The position numbers and the translations under genes were made by a program. Source: Aedes albopictus (Eukaryota > Arthropoda > Insecta > Diptera > Culicidae). Taken from it: 64,000 bases of DNA. Of the stretch, positions 11,901 through 22,973 are shown piece by piece. Location: the NCBI RefSeq assembly GCF_035046485.1, contig NC_085138.1:29041047-29105046 (forward strand), in the 5' to 3' direction. The first letter of the stretch is position 1; each line of letters begins with the position of its first letter. A model generated the notes under the pieces. That model was not told the DNA's origin. It ran no database searches and saw nothing but the letters and a program-made list of their open reading frames with translations.

Positions 11901-12295
11901 AAAGTGCAGAGTTTGACGTTTTTGGATTTGAAATGTCACGCACACCACTGCGTGCCAGAGGAAATGTCGTCAAATGACAGCTGTTGCGTGGTTGGGTTTG
12001 TCCGGTTTGCCAACCGGGAAATTTCTCAGAAATGAAAACCAGTTGGTTAAGGTGAAACAGACAATAAATTGAAAAGCACCGACACCCTTTTTTATCAGAA
12101 TGAGGATATTGTATTTTTTGTTGGAAATTGGATTCAGAGGGCGATTCGAGCGAAGGTTTTTTTTTCGTGCATCGCATAATGTGCATGTTTGTTTTTCCGT
12201 GTATCATCAAAATCAAAACAAAAACAACAACAAAAGTGTGGCAATTTCGCGCATGTTGAAGAAATAAAACTATTATTTCAACCCGCGTCAGAAAA

Positions 12296-12372
12296 GTAAG
12301 TATTTCGTGTATTTACAATAAATAAGAAAAGCTGATAATTTACACATTTGTTAGTTGTTGTTACATTTCTAG
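12296..12372 (+). other. 5'UTR intron of the 12374 gene
   Basis: The sequence AGAAAA|GTAAGT opens and TTACATTTCTAG closes a 77-bp GT-AG intron, a typical short mosquito intron length. The next exon begins C-ATG, so the intron ends one base before the start codon. Confidence 0.55.
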
Positions 12373-12373
12373 C

Positions 12374-13343
12374 ATGAGTAGCTCTGAATCTGCAATGAGC
12401 TCCAAAATCAGTGAAAGTGCAGTTATCGGGGAAGCAACCGACGACGGAAATTTCACTCATGTTGAGTATTTGGACGATAACTTTCCAAGTTTTGAAGAAT
12501 CCCACGATCCACTCGATGAAGGAAGAAGCCCGGAACCTTGCCCGGAACGAACTAGAAAAAGAAAGCCCAAGCCCAAGTCCCAAATAAACATCACCATAAA
12601 TCAGTCGGGTAATGAGTTCCGGAATGCTCAGTATCATTTTACGGGCCTGGTATTTGTGCGATGTTTCAAAACACAGCATTTGAGTGACGCTGTCGGAACC
12701 GTGGACATATTTGGTGAATCGGTGGATGATGTAGTGAAGTGTCTGTGGCAGAGCGTTCAGCACCATGTTTCGCGAGAGGTGATCGTAGAGCAAAACGATG
12801 AAGAGAAGCTAGTGAAGTGGTCACCAAAAGAATCGCCGGATGTATCTGACCTGGATAAGTTCGTATTTCTTAAACACGGCAAAACGAAGAAAATTTACAC
12901 CATGGAGAATATACAAGAAAACACAAAACTACTCACAGGTTGGCGTGAGAAGGAAATCCAGATCCACGTGTTTCAATATGCTATGTCAATCACGTCCCTT
13001 TCCCTGTGGGAGGTTGTAAATAAACAGCTACTTCACCCGGGGAAAAAAGACAGGGCTGGGGGCACCATCGACCGAAGAACTATTTGACTGTGTCAATAAA
13101 CTCAAGGATATTCACGCTCACTACACAGCTCTATGGGCTTCGTGGGAGAAATGGGTCAACTACATCCTGGCACAACCCGGTGAACAAAGAAAGAAGTTGA
13201 TGAACGAAGCTCCCCCGGATGATTACTTGCACTTGTTTCGAGCACCGCCTGTATCAGAGGGATCTCAACTTCAATTGACTCTAGAGATGGGAAAACTGAT
13301 TCAATTGGGTTTTTTAATTAAGAAAAATGTATCGATTTTTTGA
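12374..13343 (+). pseudogene. Unrecognised ~320-residue protein gene with one frameshift
   Basis: I do not recognise this protein. The frame from ATG 12374 encodes a Ser/acidic N-terminus, a basic nuclear-localisation-like run (RTRKRKPKPKSQ, residues 59-70), and then a mixed, globular-looking domain, stopping at 13085. From 13062 a +1-shifted frame continues with coding-like sequence (APSTEELFDCVNKL...ALWASWEKWVNYILAQ) to a stop at 13341-13343. Loss of one base in the A6 (13043-13048) or G5 (13058-13062) run would join the frames, so this is either a young pseudogene or a homopolymer sequencing error. A clean GTAAGT donor at 12296 and TTTCTAG acceptor at 12372 bracket a 77-bp 5'UTR intron just before the ATG, which argues for a real, spliced gene. 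It lies head to head with Sbf exon 1. Confidence 0.6.
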
Positions 13344-13926
13344 TTTTATACGAAAGAGCACCTTTTTCTGAGCCACTATGATTTTTTTCAGATATCTAGA
13401 ACTTTGTTTTGGTACCTAAAATCAATTTCAAAGAGATTTTTTGAAATCACCTTTTGACAGCTGGGTAACTGTTTGACAGCTCCACCCAGTACAAGATGCG
13501 ACGAGGGGTGATTCGACAAATCGCTCCCATACAAACTTCAAATTGATTTTTAAATAGGTTCCCGGGCACCAAAATTAATGAAAATTTGGATTTCGGCTCA
13601 GTTTCGCATGTAGATTCAGAATATGGAATTATCTCAACACCGCTAAAGAAGCCAATTTTGAAAGCGAATCGTTCCCTATTCACTCTCAAAAAAGAGTCGA
13701 CTCTTTTGATCGATTTAATAACTCATTTCCAGAATTTGATAAAAAAAATTGTTTTTCGAGCCGAGTCCTTTTTTATATGTCCAGTTTTTGTGAAAATCTG
13801 CTCTCTTGGTACGGCCGTCGACGTCGAATTAACAATCTTAGAATGACATGATAAAATGCAAGATAACACAATCGTTCCTACCACTAAAGAATCGAATCAC
13901 TACTGGTGCGAGTTAGTCACACAATA
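13344..13926. other. Intergenic stretch, nothing recognised
   Basis: AT-rich DNA between the unrecognised gene and the copia LTR. Two short open frames (13447-13689 -, 13586-13846 +) overlap on opposite strands and have no recognisable motifs. No clear polyadenylation signal was found right after the 13343 stop. Confidence 0.5.
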
Positions 13927-14167
13927 TGTTAGACGGTACAACGGTGCACCCCTCTATCAACCAACTTGTGCTGCGAGATCGCGCACTTCTATTATAAAGC
14001 GCATACCTTGTATTTGATATACTTTGTTTTCCCATCTGTCAATTAATAAAAACGATTCGCAACGTCGCCGCGTGCTTTTATATTCGTCCCCGATAATCCC
14101 GTGTTTTCCCGGTGATAGTTCCTCCGAACGGCGTAATTCCACTTCGTAACCTGCCTCTGGTCTCACA
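13927..14167 (+). repeat. Copia 5' LTR (241 bp)
   Basis: The segment starts TGTTAGACGG and ends TCTCACA, as LTRs do (TG...CA). It contains a TATA box (TATAAAG, 13993-13999) and an AATAAA signal (14045-14050) at the expected spacing for U3/R/U5. It is followed immediately by the primer-binding site. The 3' LTR is not in the window because the element runs into the gap, so the ends rest on context only. Confidence 0.75.
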
Positions 14168-14179
14168 GGTTATGGGCCC
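14168..14179 (+). promoter_or_regulatory. Copia primer-binding site (half-tRNA-Met type)
   Basis: GGTTATGGGCCC lies directly after the LTR end. Drosophila copia is known to prime from an internal fragment of initiator tRNA-Met, matching this motif rather than a tRNA 3' CCA end. The site supports the copia assignment made from the gag and protease. Confidence 0.75.
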
Positions 14180-14333
14180 CAGTGGAAGTTCCGAGGAATA
14201 AGTGTTTTTTCGGTCGATTTTTCCGGTGCAAAGTTGGTCGCGATTCGGCTCGATTTCGGCGGGAGCCGCCGCGGTGCATTAGTGTGCGTGTGCTTTGCCG
14301 GACCGAAAAACTGTTGCTCGCGTGTGTGTCGTG

Positions 14334-17231
14334 ATGGAAGCGTTGAGCAAATTCTCCAAACTGAACAACAGGGTGGCCACCGAACCGGGAAAAACGGGAA
14401 AACCGGGAAAAAGACGGGAATTCAGAACGACCGGGAAAAAAGCGGGAAAAAGCCGGGAATTTGAGATGATTACCGGGAAAATTATTGTTGAGAGAAATTT
14501 GGTAAACATATTTGAATTTTATACAACTTATCTATAATTTGTATCAGCAAGCTTAATTCAAATTTTCGATTTAGATCCTGTACAAACTTGCTTTTCTCGA
14601 AATTTTGCTAATTCATTATCGAATTTGTGAATACATTTAGAACTTCAGCATCATTTCAAACATAAACAATTTCATAAAGGATTAACTCTTTCCTTCCCAC
14701 GATTTTGAACAACTATTTCTATGTCAAGAAAAGGTTTCCGAAAAAGTGCATGAATAAAACTTACACTAAATTGGCCAAAGTTTTCGAAATCAATTAAAAA
14801 GTTTTACAGTTGTAAATCATTAGTTGTTTGATTGTTTATCAATAGTTCTACTATTGAAAAGTGTGATGGTAGTTGGGTTTACCTAAAGAGATTACATTTG
14901 TATTGTAAAAAATATTGCAACATATTTATTTAATTCCGTTTGTTTCGACTTCGTCGAACATCGGTAATGCTCTTGAGCAACCGTGAAGAGAAAGAATTGT
15001 GTCTTTCGATCAGAATATTTAGCATTTTCGACGAACTTGAAGACACACGGAATTAGATGTCATAGTTTTCAGAATATTATTGTAACCTCATTCGTTTTGG
15101 GTTAACTACTAACTACTTGTTCAAATAGTTGAACCATTATCAAAAAATCCAAAACAATACCTATTAATTTACAACATTTCAAAGTAAGCCAATTTGCAGA
15201 AAATGTTGGCTGTTCAAAGTCGTAAGAAATAAAAGATTAATATTTCATATATTTTTGGAAGCAAGCACGTGACTACGTTTTTAGTCCAAAATTGTTTTCA
15301 GATTAGAATCGATATTAAAAAATTGGACAAATTTATTTCGGCTCGTTTAAAAACTTCAATTTCCATAAAGCTGTTTAAGTAAAATTTAAGTATTCAGAAG
15401 CAGCGTAAGTACCTACTAGCCAGGATTTTTTTTGTTCAACGTTTCCTTTACGATGCCACGAAAATATTTATCTAATCTTCAACAGGATCTAAAAACTTTT
15501 CTTTGATACACTTCCAACAGAAAAAAAATAATATTGGGATCTACAGTATGTACGTGGACAGTACTTTCGTACTCACAGTACACGACAGTACTCACACAGT
15601 CACACTGTAAGATCCTAAAATCGATTCGTTTGATTACATATTACTCGAATTACTCCGCATCTGATGTAAAATGATTGATGTAAAATTTGTTATAAGAATA
15701 AAATTCTACAATTTAGTAAAACATATTTGTTCAAAATTACACTTGGTTTCAGCTAAACTTTCGTTTTTTATCCCCGCATTACAGAAAAATTAGAAGAAAT
15801 TAAGCTGCGTCCAAAAAGCTGAGCCTTTGTGGCGTGACCCAACATTGACTGAGAATACATGTTTATAATCATTGGTTGGTGATCATTCTTAAAAAACGAA
15901 GAGGGTAGAGTATTTCTTCATTGCAGTGTGAAAAACAAGTTAGAATTCACGTAGAAGAAACGCTTAAAAATATTCATTCTTATCATCATTTAGAACGTTG
16001 TTGTTCTTAAATATGGTTTATTGAGGAAAAGTATTAGCGGTTTTTTTACGTAAAACGAGAGTTGGGTGTTACATACTCAAAAAATGTCCATTTTGAAAAA
16101 TCGGGAAAAGTTGAAAAATCGTACCGGGAAAACCGGGAAAAAGACGGGAATTCCAAAACTAAAATTGAGTGGCCACCCTGGAACAACCAAAACTGGCAGT
16201 CATGGAAGTTCAGGATGGAGATGCTCCTAATTCGCGAAGATCTTTGGTATGTGGTGGAAGATCCACAGCCGCTGCCCGTGACGTCAAAGTGGTCAACCGA
16301 TGACAAAAAGGCGAGGGCTACCATGGGGCTCTGTATTGACGATAATCAATACAGCCTCGTGAAGGGTGCGACGAACGCGAAAGACTTTTGGAAAGCGCTA
16401 CGTGATTACCATGAGAAGGTGACGGTCACCTCTCGAGTGAGTTTGCTACGGAAACTGTGCAACTTGAACCTTGTGGAAGGCGGGGACATGGAGGCGCATT
16501 TGTTCGAGGTTGAGGAGCTGTTCAGTCGACTGGAGAGTGCCGATTTGAAGCTGGAGCAGCCGATGAAAATTGCGATGATGCTTCGCAGTTTGCCTGACTC
16601 ATACGGCGGGCTCGTGACAGCGTTAGAGAGTCGCTCTGACAAGGATTTGACAACCGAGCTCGTCAAATCGAAACTCCTCGACGAAAACGAAAGGCGGAAG
16701 GAGCGGGGTGGTGGATCCTCGCATGAGCGCGTGATGAAAAGTGACGTGAACAGTGTAAACAGTGTCGCGGAAAAGGTGTGCTTCTTTTGTAAGAAGAAAG
16801 GCCACCTGCGGCGTAACTGCCGGTTGCTGCAAGCGAAGAAAGAGCCAAAAGAAAAAGAGAAGAGCCAACACAAGGCGAAGCAAGTCAGTGCGGAGTGTAC
16901 CAGTGCGATGTTGTTCATGGCGGGGGAAAAACACAGTTGTGATTGGGTTATTGATAGCGGTGCGACCGCTCACATGAGCAACGATCGAAAGTGGTTTCAT
17001 TCGCTCGACGAAACCGCTACTCCGGACGTGTTGCTGGCTGACGGCTCCACCGTGAAAGCTGCCGGAAGAGGCTCAGTGATTGTGTTTGGAGTTGATGGCT
17101 CTGGGGGTAAAACGGAAATTACTCTCGGCGAGGTGCTGTACGTACCGCTGCTGAGCAGCAGCCTTGTATCAGTGCCGAAGCTTACCGCGAAAGGACTGAA
17201 AGTGATTTTCGCGAAGAACAATTGCGACATT
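14334..17231 (+). pseudogene. Copia gag-protease, split by a TIR insertion and cut by the gap
   Basis: The polyprotein starts at ATG 14334 (MEALSKFSKLNN), is interrupted at 14369-16180 by a transposon, and resumes at 16187 with QNWQSWKFRMEMLLI, the usual copia gag opening. Downstream come the UBN2-type gag, a zinc knuckle CFFCKKKGHLRRNC (C-X2-C-X4-H-X4-C, near 16780-16825), and the retropepsin with active-site DSGATAHMS (16950-16977). The frame runs into N at 17232. Integrase, reverse transcriptase and RNase H are not present in the window, and the sequence after the gap is unrelated. Without the insertion the gag frame would be open. The element cannot now express its gag from the normal start. 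It is a mobile-element gene, not a host gene. Confidence 0.88.
14369..16180. mobile_element. Non-autonomous TIR element (1812 bp) inside copia gag
   Basis: The ends are perfect 12-bp inverted repeats, CAGGGTGGCCAC and GTGGCCACCCTG, flanked by GAACAA on both sides (14363-14368 and 16181-16186), a 6-bp target duplication. Removing the element and one GAACAA restores the gag reading frame. Both ends also carry the same CGGGAAAA-rich block in direct orientation (14394-14423 and about 16124-16153). The AT-rich interior has no transposase that I can see. The superfamily is not certain. Confidence 0.88.
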
Positions 17232-17731
17232 NNNNNNNNNNNNNNNNNNNNNNNNNNNNNNNNNNNNNNNNNNNNNNNNNNNNNNNNNNNNNNNNNNNNN
17301 NNNNNNNNNNNNNNNNNNNNNNNNNNNNNNNNNNNNNNNNNNNNNNNNNNNNNNNNNNNNNNNNNNNNNNNNNNNNNNNNNNNNNNNNNNNNNNNNNNNN
17401 NNNNNNNNNNNNNNNNNNNNNNNNNNNNNNNNNNNNNNNNNNNNNNNNNNNNNNNNNNNNNNNNNNNNNNNNNNNNNNNNNNNNNNNNNNNNNNNNNNNN
17501 NNNNNNNNNNNNNNNNNNNNNNNNNNNNNNNNNNNNNNNNNNNNNNNNNNNNNNNNNNNNNNNNNNNNNNNNNNNNNNNNNNNNNNNNNNNNNNNNNNNN
17601 NNNNNNNNNNNNNNNNNNNNNNNNNNNNNNNNNNNNNNNNNNNNNNNNNNNNNNNNNNNNNNNNNNNNNNNNNNNNNNNNNNNNNNNNNNNNNNNNNNNN
17701 NNNNNNNNNNNNNNNNNNNNNNNNNNNNNNN
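17232..17731. other. Assembly gap, exactly 500 N
   Basis: The length of exactly 500 is typical of a placeholder gap put between contigs by a scaffolder, so its true size is unknown. Open frames across it are meaningless. The copia frame on its left does not resume on its right, and Sbf exons lie on opposite strands on the two sides. Confidence 0.97.
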
Positions 17732-18252
17732 TGGCCACTTCCGGCGGGACACCCGGAACCGGTTCCGGAACACTACCGGTTCAGATATAGTCAGAGACTA
17801 TTTTCCTTCATCCCGTTCATCAGATAATCGAAAATGCCGTGGTTTGATGGGTCGCATGCATGGGTTTGTTGCATTTTCATATCTGGCCCCTTCCTGGGGT
17901 ACCGGTCCGGAACACCTAAATGGCCATAACTCCGGAACGGCTGGACCGATCTGAACCATTTTCAATAGGAAACAATGGGACAATGTACTCCGTCGAATGA
18001 ACCATCGGTCGTTGAAATCGGTTCATATTTACTATCTAAAAATGAGGTGACCTTTTTGTACACATACACACATACACACGCACACACATACATACACACA
18101 CACATACATACACACAGACATCATCTCAACTCGTCGAGCTGAGTCGATTGGTATATAACACTTGACCTCTCCGGGGGCTCTATCAAATTTTCGTTTTTGG
18201 AGTGAACATATAGCCTTTCGGTACACCTTGGTGTACGAGAAAGGCAAAAATA
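17732..18252 (+). repeat. Dispersed culicine repeat with TACA microsatellite
   Basis: Proline/glycine-like GC-rich text with repeated CCGGAACC motifs is followed by an alternating CACA/CATA microsatellite (about 18058-18118) and ends near GTGTACGAGAAAGGCAAAA. I recognise this kind of sequence as a frequent repeat in Aedes genomes but cannot give the family. The left end is cut by the gap. Confidence 0.55.
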
Positions 18253-18300
18253 CAATTCATTTGCATTGCCGAGCAAAAGTATTTTTTTTACTCAGACATT

Positions 18301-18464
18301 TAGGGGCTGTTTATAAGCTACGTAGACCAAATTTTGTCCATCTCAGACAACCCCCATTCCCCCCTCGTAGACTTTCGTCCATATTAAAATTTTGAAATTT
18401 GTAAGGAGCGTAGACTTTGAGCAGACAACCCCCCCAAAGTCTACGTGGTTTATGAATGGTCCCT
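18301..18464. mobile_element. MITE with TAAGCTACGTAGAC ends
   Basis: Left end GGGGCTGTTTATAAGCTACG and right end CGTGGTTTATGAATGGTCCC are imperfect inverted repeats. The interior has paired CCCCC/CGTAGACTTT blocks. It belongs to the same family as 62508-62667. Confidence 0.7.
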
Positions 18465-18540
18465 TACTTGTTAGCATTATCATGGTGCGCCAAAGAGTAC
18501 CACAACTTAGTTTACTAAAAATATTCCTTTATATACAAGT

Positions 18541-18690
18541 AACGGCGCCGACATAGTGCCGCGTCAAAGTGAGAGTGGGAGTGCGCGTACAAAGGATTTT
18601 CGTGGATTTGCTGTTGTTGATATTCTTTTTTGCGGCTTCGCACACGCGCACTCTCACTCTCACGCGTAACTATAACGGCACCCTAACACG
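18541..18690. mobile_element. Small inverted-repeat element
   Basis: GTGAGAGTGGGAGTGCGCG on the left pairs with CGCGCACTCTCACTCTCACG on the right, with matching GGCGCC/ACGGCACC ends, around a short loop. MITE-like and non-coding. Confidence 0.6.
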
Positions 18691-20057
18691 TGCATGCGGT
18701 ATGTGTATGACGATCAACGTTGCAACGCATTGGCATTGATCGCTATCATAACGATCTTGCAACGTTTTTCATGGTTTGTAAGTTCGCATCGACTAAGTTA
18801 GTGGGAATTGTTCGGTAACCATTCCATACAATATTTGGCTACGGAGCTCGGCAAGAAGTTCATCACACGTGTTTGCTTTAAAAGGGAATGGTAATGGGTT
18901 TGATTCCCAGCCTAGCATTTTTTCGTTCAGTTGCTCTTTCACCCTAGAGCTACTGAAACAGACCCTTTTTAGGACACATGGCTCTAACGGACGCGGATGC
19001 TTGGACATTATTAACCGCTTACGCCTAGTGGACTAAAATATTTGTCTTCAAATGAGCTCTACTTCCAGGTTAAACAGCTAACAGTCTTAAAAGTCCAGCA
19101 ATCCTGTATACAAGCTGAAATTCATCTCGAACCTTATGGAAAAAAGTTTAAATACACTGATGTACATATGCTCCGATTAAGAACACATATTCATTATGAG
19201 AATGCCTAGCAGCTATCGATCTACTATACATATCAGATACTGAACAAGGAAGGGTAACAACACCGGCAAACCGGCAGTAGTAATTTAGACACAAGGAAAA
19301 TTAGCACGAGTCTCTGATTGCAATAACAAACCAAGTGAACCGTCCGCTAGACGAACCCCGCATCTAGATACGGGGGTACCAACAACGTAATAAAAACCAT
19401 ATCGAATTCAAATCAAGTCATCGCTTGCCCGACTGCCGCTGCTGGCCAGCTGATTGGGTCAGGTCGTGAAACTGGACAACGTTTCCCATTGTCTGCTGAA
19501 CGAACAGAGAGCCAAAGCCAACAGCTGCGTTGCGTATACCGTTCGTCGATGCCAGAGAGCAGGAGGCACCTACCCCATTCCGATCGATTCGACGATGTTT
19601 GTGGGGTTTGGGAGCGGCGGCGGCGGCGTGTGCCAGTGCTGGGAATGCGTTCATTATTGGCGGTGTTTTTGGGGCGTGATCTGGTCCGACGTAATTGATC
19701 CAACAGGTGAAGGCGATTGAATGATTGATATGGTGATGATAGAAATTTGTCGGTGAGATTGTTTCACTGGTATTATACGTTTGTTTTTCTAGTTCTCATT
19801 CTTGCTGGTATTCAGCAAGACCATTCTAAGGGTACCTGGGTTCCATTTCCGTATTAGGAATAAGGAATTTCATTGAAAATAATATATCTTTGAAATAAAA
19901 AGTCTTGACCAAAGAAATTCGGGTATTTTCGAAAGTTTTCTTTTCTTCGTCCATGAAGGGTTTTTGTCGGCAGAATTTTCTGAAAATTAACTGTATAACA
20001 GTTTGTTATGGAAAGTATTGAAGTACATTTTTGAGCCCAACATGTTTGAGAATTTGG
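18691..20057. other. Intron-like DNA, no gene apart from the island at 19418
   Basis: Outside 19418-19703 I see only AT-rich non-coding sequence. It would be Sbf intron 1 if the gene model is right. Confidence 0.45.
19418..19654 (-). CDS. Possible small coding exon, unrecognised (78 codons)
   Basis: A GC-rich island in AT-rich DNA has a minus-strand open frame starting MNAFPALAHAAAAAPKPH. The Ala run and CpG-rich content are unlike the surrounding repeats. An overlapping frame (19413-19703 -) and plus frames also stay open, so open reading alone is weak support. No domain is recognised. It may be an exon of an intron-nested gene, or only a conserved regulatory island. Confidence 0.2.
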   Translation of the reverse strand: MNAFPALAHAAAAAPKPHKHRRIDRNGVGASCSLASTNGIRNAAVGFGSLFVQQTMGNVVQFHDLTQSAGQQRQSGKR

Positions 20058-20231
20058 TGGAGCCGACCTGGTGTGGTGGTTAGAACACAAGACTATCACG
20101 CAGAGGACCTGGGATCGAATCCCACTCCCGACATATTCACAAAATGTGGGTTCTTCCTTCGGAAGGGAAGTAAAGCGTGGGTCCCGAGATGAACTAGTCT
20201 AGGGAATCTCGTTAATACAGACAAAAAAAAA
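20058..20231 (+). mobile_element. tRNA-derived SINE
   Basis: A-box-like GTGGTGGTTAGAACAC and B-box GGGATCGAATCCC are spaced as in a tRNA, then a body and an A-rich tail (ACAAAAAAAAAG). Confidence 0.75.
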
Positions 20232-20461
20232 GTTTGAGAAACACCCCTCCGTCTCTGACCAGGAGAACAAAACTGCCGAACATACATAAGTTTCCGCATA
20301 GACATTACTTCCAATTCTTGAAGCAATTTCTTGCAAAAAAAATTTCTGATGGAACTTTGACAAATTCCAGTTCTTCAAAACAAATAGGGTGACGTTGGGT
20401 ATTATCGGCAGGTTTGTTCTCTTCGTCATCAGGGGTTTTTGTCGGCCACATTTCCTGAAAC

Positions 20462-20662
20462 TTCTCTTCTTCTTTATGGCTCGATGTTCTCACTGGAACT
20501 TGACCTGTCTCTCTTCAACTTAGTGTTCTTTAAGCACTTTCACAGTTATTAATTGAAGGGCCTTCTTTGCCTGCCATTGCATGAATTTGTATATTGTGAG
20601 GCAAGCACAATGATACAAAATTCCCAGGGAGTCGAGAAAATTTTCCCAACTAGAAACGGAAC
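20462..20662 (-). mobile_element. GAAGAAG-tailed SINE, minus strand, head truncated
   Basis: Reverse complement matches the body of the SINE at 56510-56752 (CTTGCCTCACAATATACAAA, then CAGTTATTAATTG). The tRNA-like head is missing or diverged after 20662. Confidence 0.75.
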
Positions 20663-21420
20663 AATTAATGCTCACGTGATATCAACCACGTCTTTCCATA
20701 TTGGTATCCCTCTGGTATGCCCTATACCAGTATACACCAATAAACCTAACCTCGAAATGGTTGACAATTTATTCTCAGGTCATTTTGATAGATCTAACAT
20801 AAGCAAAAACAAGTCGGCAGCAAAGTCAACAAAGAAAAAGATGCGTTTTGTCTATTATCTCTATCTTGCATGTCTGGTGTGTAATATGCAAAATGAGAAT
20901 TGTCAAATAAGTTGAGGTTAGGTTCCCTAGTGTAATAAAGAATTGTGATTGTTGTATATTCCGTATCTTTTGCATAGTGCATGTCAAATATTGAAAAGTT
21001 ATAAAGTATTCGGAGTATAAATTGAGTTCGTCTTGCGCGTTGTTTTTCGGAATAATTGGGAATGTGTGAAGAACTTCCGAATTTTGAGGTCACACAATTG
21101 TGTGTATGTGCATTGTGTTTGGTGTACGCTCAGTTGCGAGTTGTTTGAGTCGCATTGCTTACCAAAGTGCATTCTGATCTAAGTACAGCTTCCGCTCGAT
21201 AATTGGGCTTTGACGACATTCCAATTAGTGAACGCCGCTCGATAACTGTTAATCGGTAGGCAAAATGCGATGTTAAGTTTTGTTTATTTTTGACAGACGA
21301 CTATTTTTTACCTGGACAGACAACTATTTTTTACTGGACAGCCAGTTATCGAGTGGATGCTGTAACTATAAATCCCTTCCTACTCACAAAAAATCCAGTC
21401 CAGTAGTATATACAAAACGT

Positions 21421-21533
21421 GGGGTCTCAGTAGCCTTGTGGAAAAGGCTTCGGATCGCCAATCCGGAGGGTTCGATTCCCGGTCGATCGGGAACTTTTCT
21501 CGACTTCTTTGCATGCATATAAGAACACAAAAA
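21421..21533 (+). mobile_element. tRNA-derived SINE, short
   Basis: GGGTCTCAGTAGCCTTGTGG and the B box GGTTCGATTCC give a tRNA-like head with a CTTCGGATCGCCAATCCGGAG stem, then a short tail rich in A. Confidence 0.7.
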
Positions 21534-21654
21534 AGGAACAATACAATAATTATTCAAACCTATATTCCCATTTAAATAATGGCTTTTTACATTTTTGTCA
21601 CCATTCGCCAGTGATACCACACACTGAATGACCACGTTTTGACAGGTGTGCGGA

Positions 21655-21862
21655 GTGCGCGTAACGCTTGAAAATTTTCATGAGTTCGAGTTCATAAAAA
21701 TGGTTGCAACGAAGCATGATATTAGTTGCTCGGATAATGGTCATGAGTTCGAGCTCAGAAAAATGGTTGCAACGAATCATGATAGTAGTTGCTCAGTTTA
21801 TGAAATTATGATTCGTGATCATGTTTTATGATTTGTGAATCATAAAAATAGGATCAGATTTG
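21655..21862 (+). repeat. Dispersed repeat rich in ATGATCATG palindromes, copy 1
   Basis: GTGCGCGTAACGCTT... to ...GGATCAGATTTGTTTCCGTG matches 59413-59586. This copy carries an internal tandem duplication (ATGGTTGCAACGAA, 21702 and 21762). Confidence 0.7.
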
Positions 21863-21876
21863 TTTCCGTGTGGGCA

Positions 21877-22015
21877 TAGTGTATCATGGTACTTGCTTCA
21901 TAATATACTCGTGCAATGGCAAGCAATGAAAGCCCTTCAATGAATTACTGTGCTCAAAGAACACTAGATTGATGTGAGGCAGGCCATGTTCCAGTGAGAA
22001 CGTAGAACTACATAC
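21877..22015 (+). mobile_element. GAAGAAG-type SINE fragment, plus strand
   Basis: TACTTGCTTCATAATATACT... to ...GAGAACGTAGAAC matches the body of the 56510-56752 SINE in the opposite orientation. Head and tail are absent. Confidence 0.65.
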
Positions 22016-22970
22016 GAAGTGTACGGTCACCAATGCTCAGAAATGACAAATAAAAGTAATTCAATCAAATTTGGATATGCTTCAATTAAACAAAAATTCG
22101 AAAATTGTTGACCCTTCGTAGATGTCACACAGAAGTCACTTCTTAATTAATAAAAATGGATATTAAACAAGCCTTGACGGAATATGATGATTTATCAATG
22201 CCAAAAGGTCAACAAATCGTACTGTTCTCTCAGCTTTTGTTATTGAATCAAAATCAGAACCTATTCACAGCGGCATATAAAATACCATATCATCGCCTAT
22301 CATAGTAAATACATCATTTTCAACCTTGACAGAGCAAAAGATCTACACCAATTAACACCAGACACCAGTATGGTGTTTGGTTACACGCTTTCCATTGTTA
22401 AAGGCCGCCCTTGTCTGCGTGCGTTGCGGTCTCTAATGTCATCATCATGCAACACAGAAGCACTGAACGAAAAAAAAAAACGACCGCCACCAGAGAGTTG
22501 TTGGTTGGTTATACCCAGTTTGGCCTTTCGTGGTCTCTAATTGGTCGCGCGATGATGACGGGGAACCTATGGTGTATCTTCAGCCAGCGGCTGACTGGCT
22601 AATAGCCGTGCGCGTGCTCTCAAAGGCTATGAATTTCATTTCATCGCACATCATCATCGTCGTCGTCACCGTCATCGCTTGCGGCTAAATCGTTTTTATT
22701 TCGATCGAATCGAAAACGAACAGCACCCGGGAGAATTGCATAAAACATAATTTTCTAGCGGAACATATGAGACGATGCTATAAGTGCGCATCCCTACGAC
22801 ACACAAATAAAATGAATGATACTTATTCTATAGAATTTTTCCAATCATACCTATACAATCACTAGGAAATTCTGCTCTTATTTTCGTAAACCATCATCTT
22901 AGTGTATATTAACCCGTGTAGGACTGAGTTAGTACAAACGAGCTGAAAATCTCGCTATTCAACTTATGCT
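22016..22970. other. Intron-like DNA, nothing recognised
   Basis: A more GC-rich block at 22385-22740 with CATCATCGTCGTCGTC repeats could be a conserved non-coding element. No protein or RNA gene is seen. Confidence 0.4.
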
Positions 22971-22973
22971 TAA

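Noticed and set aside
11353..11977. Open frames of 157-162 codons in the GC-rich region
   Set aside because: No domain, low complexity with Asp/Arg/Thr runs, and overlapping open frames on the other strand. The region reads as 5'UTR/promoter of Sbf. The DYFVGA motif at about 11749 briefly resembled the Sbf start but has no Met and no donor; the true exon was found at 10469-10523.
16062..17954. 630-codon frame running through the N block
   Set aside because: The first part is inside the inserted TIR element, the middle is copia, and the end after the gap is an unrelated repeat.
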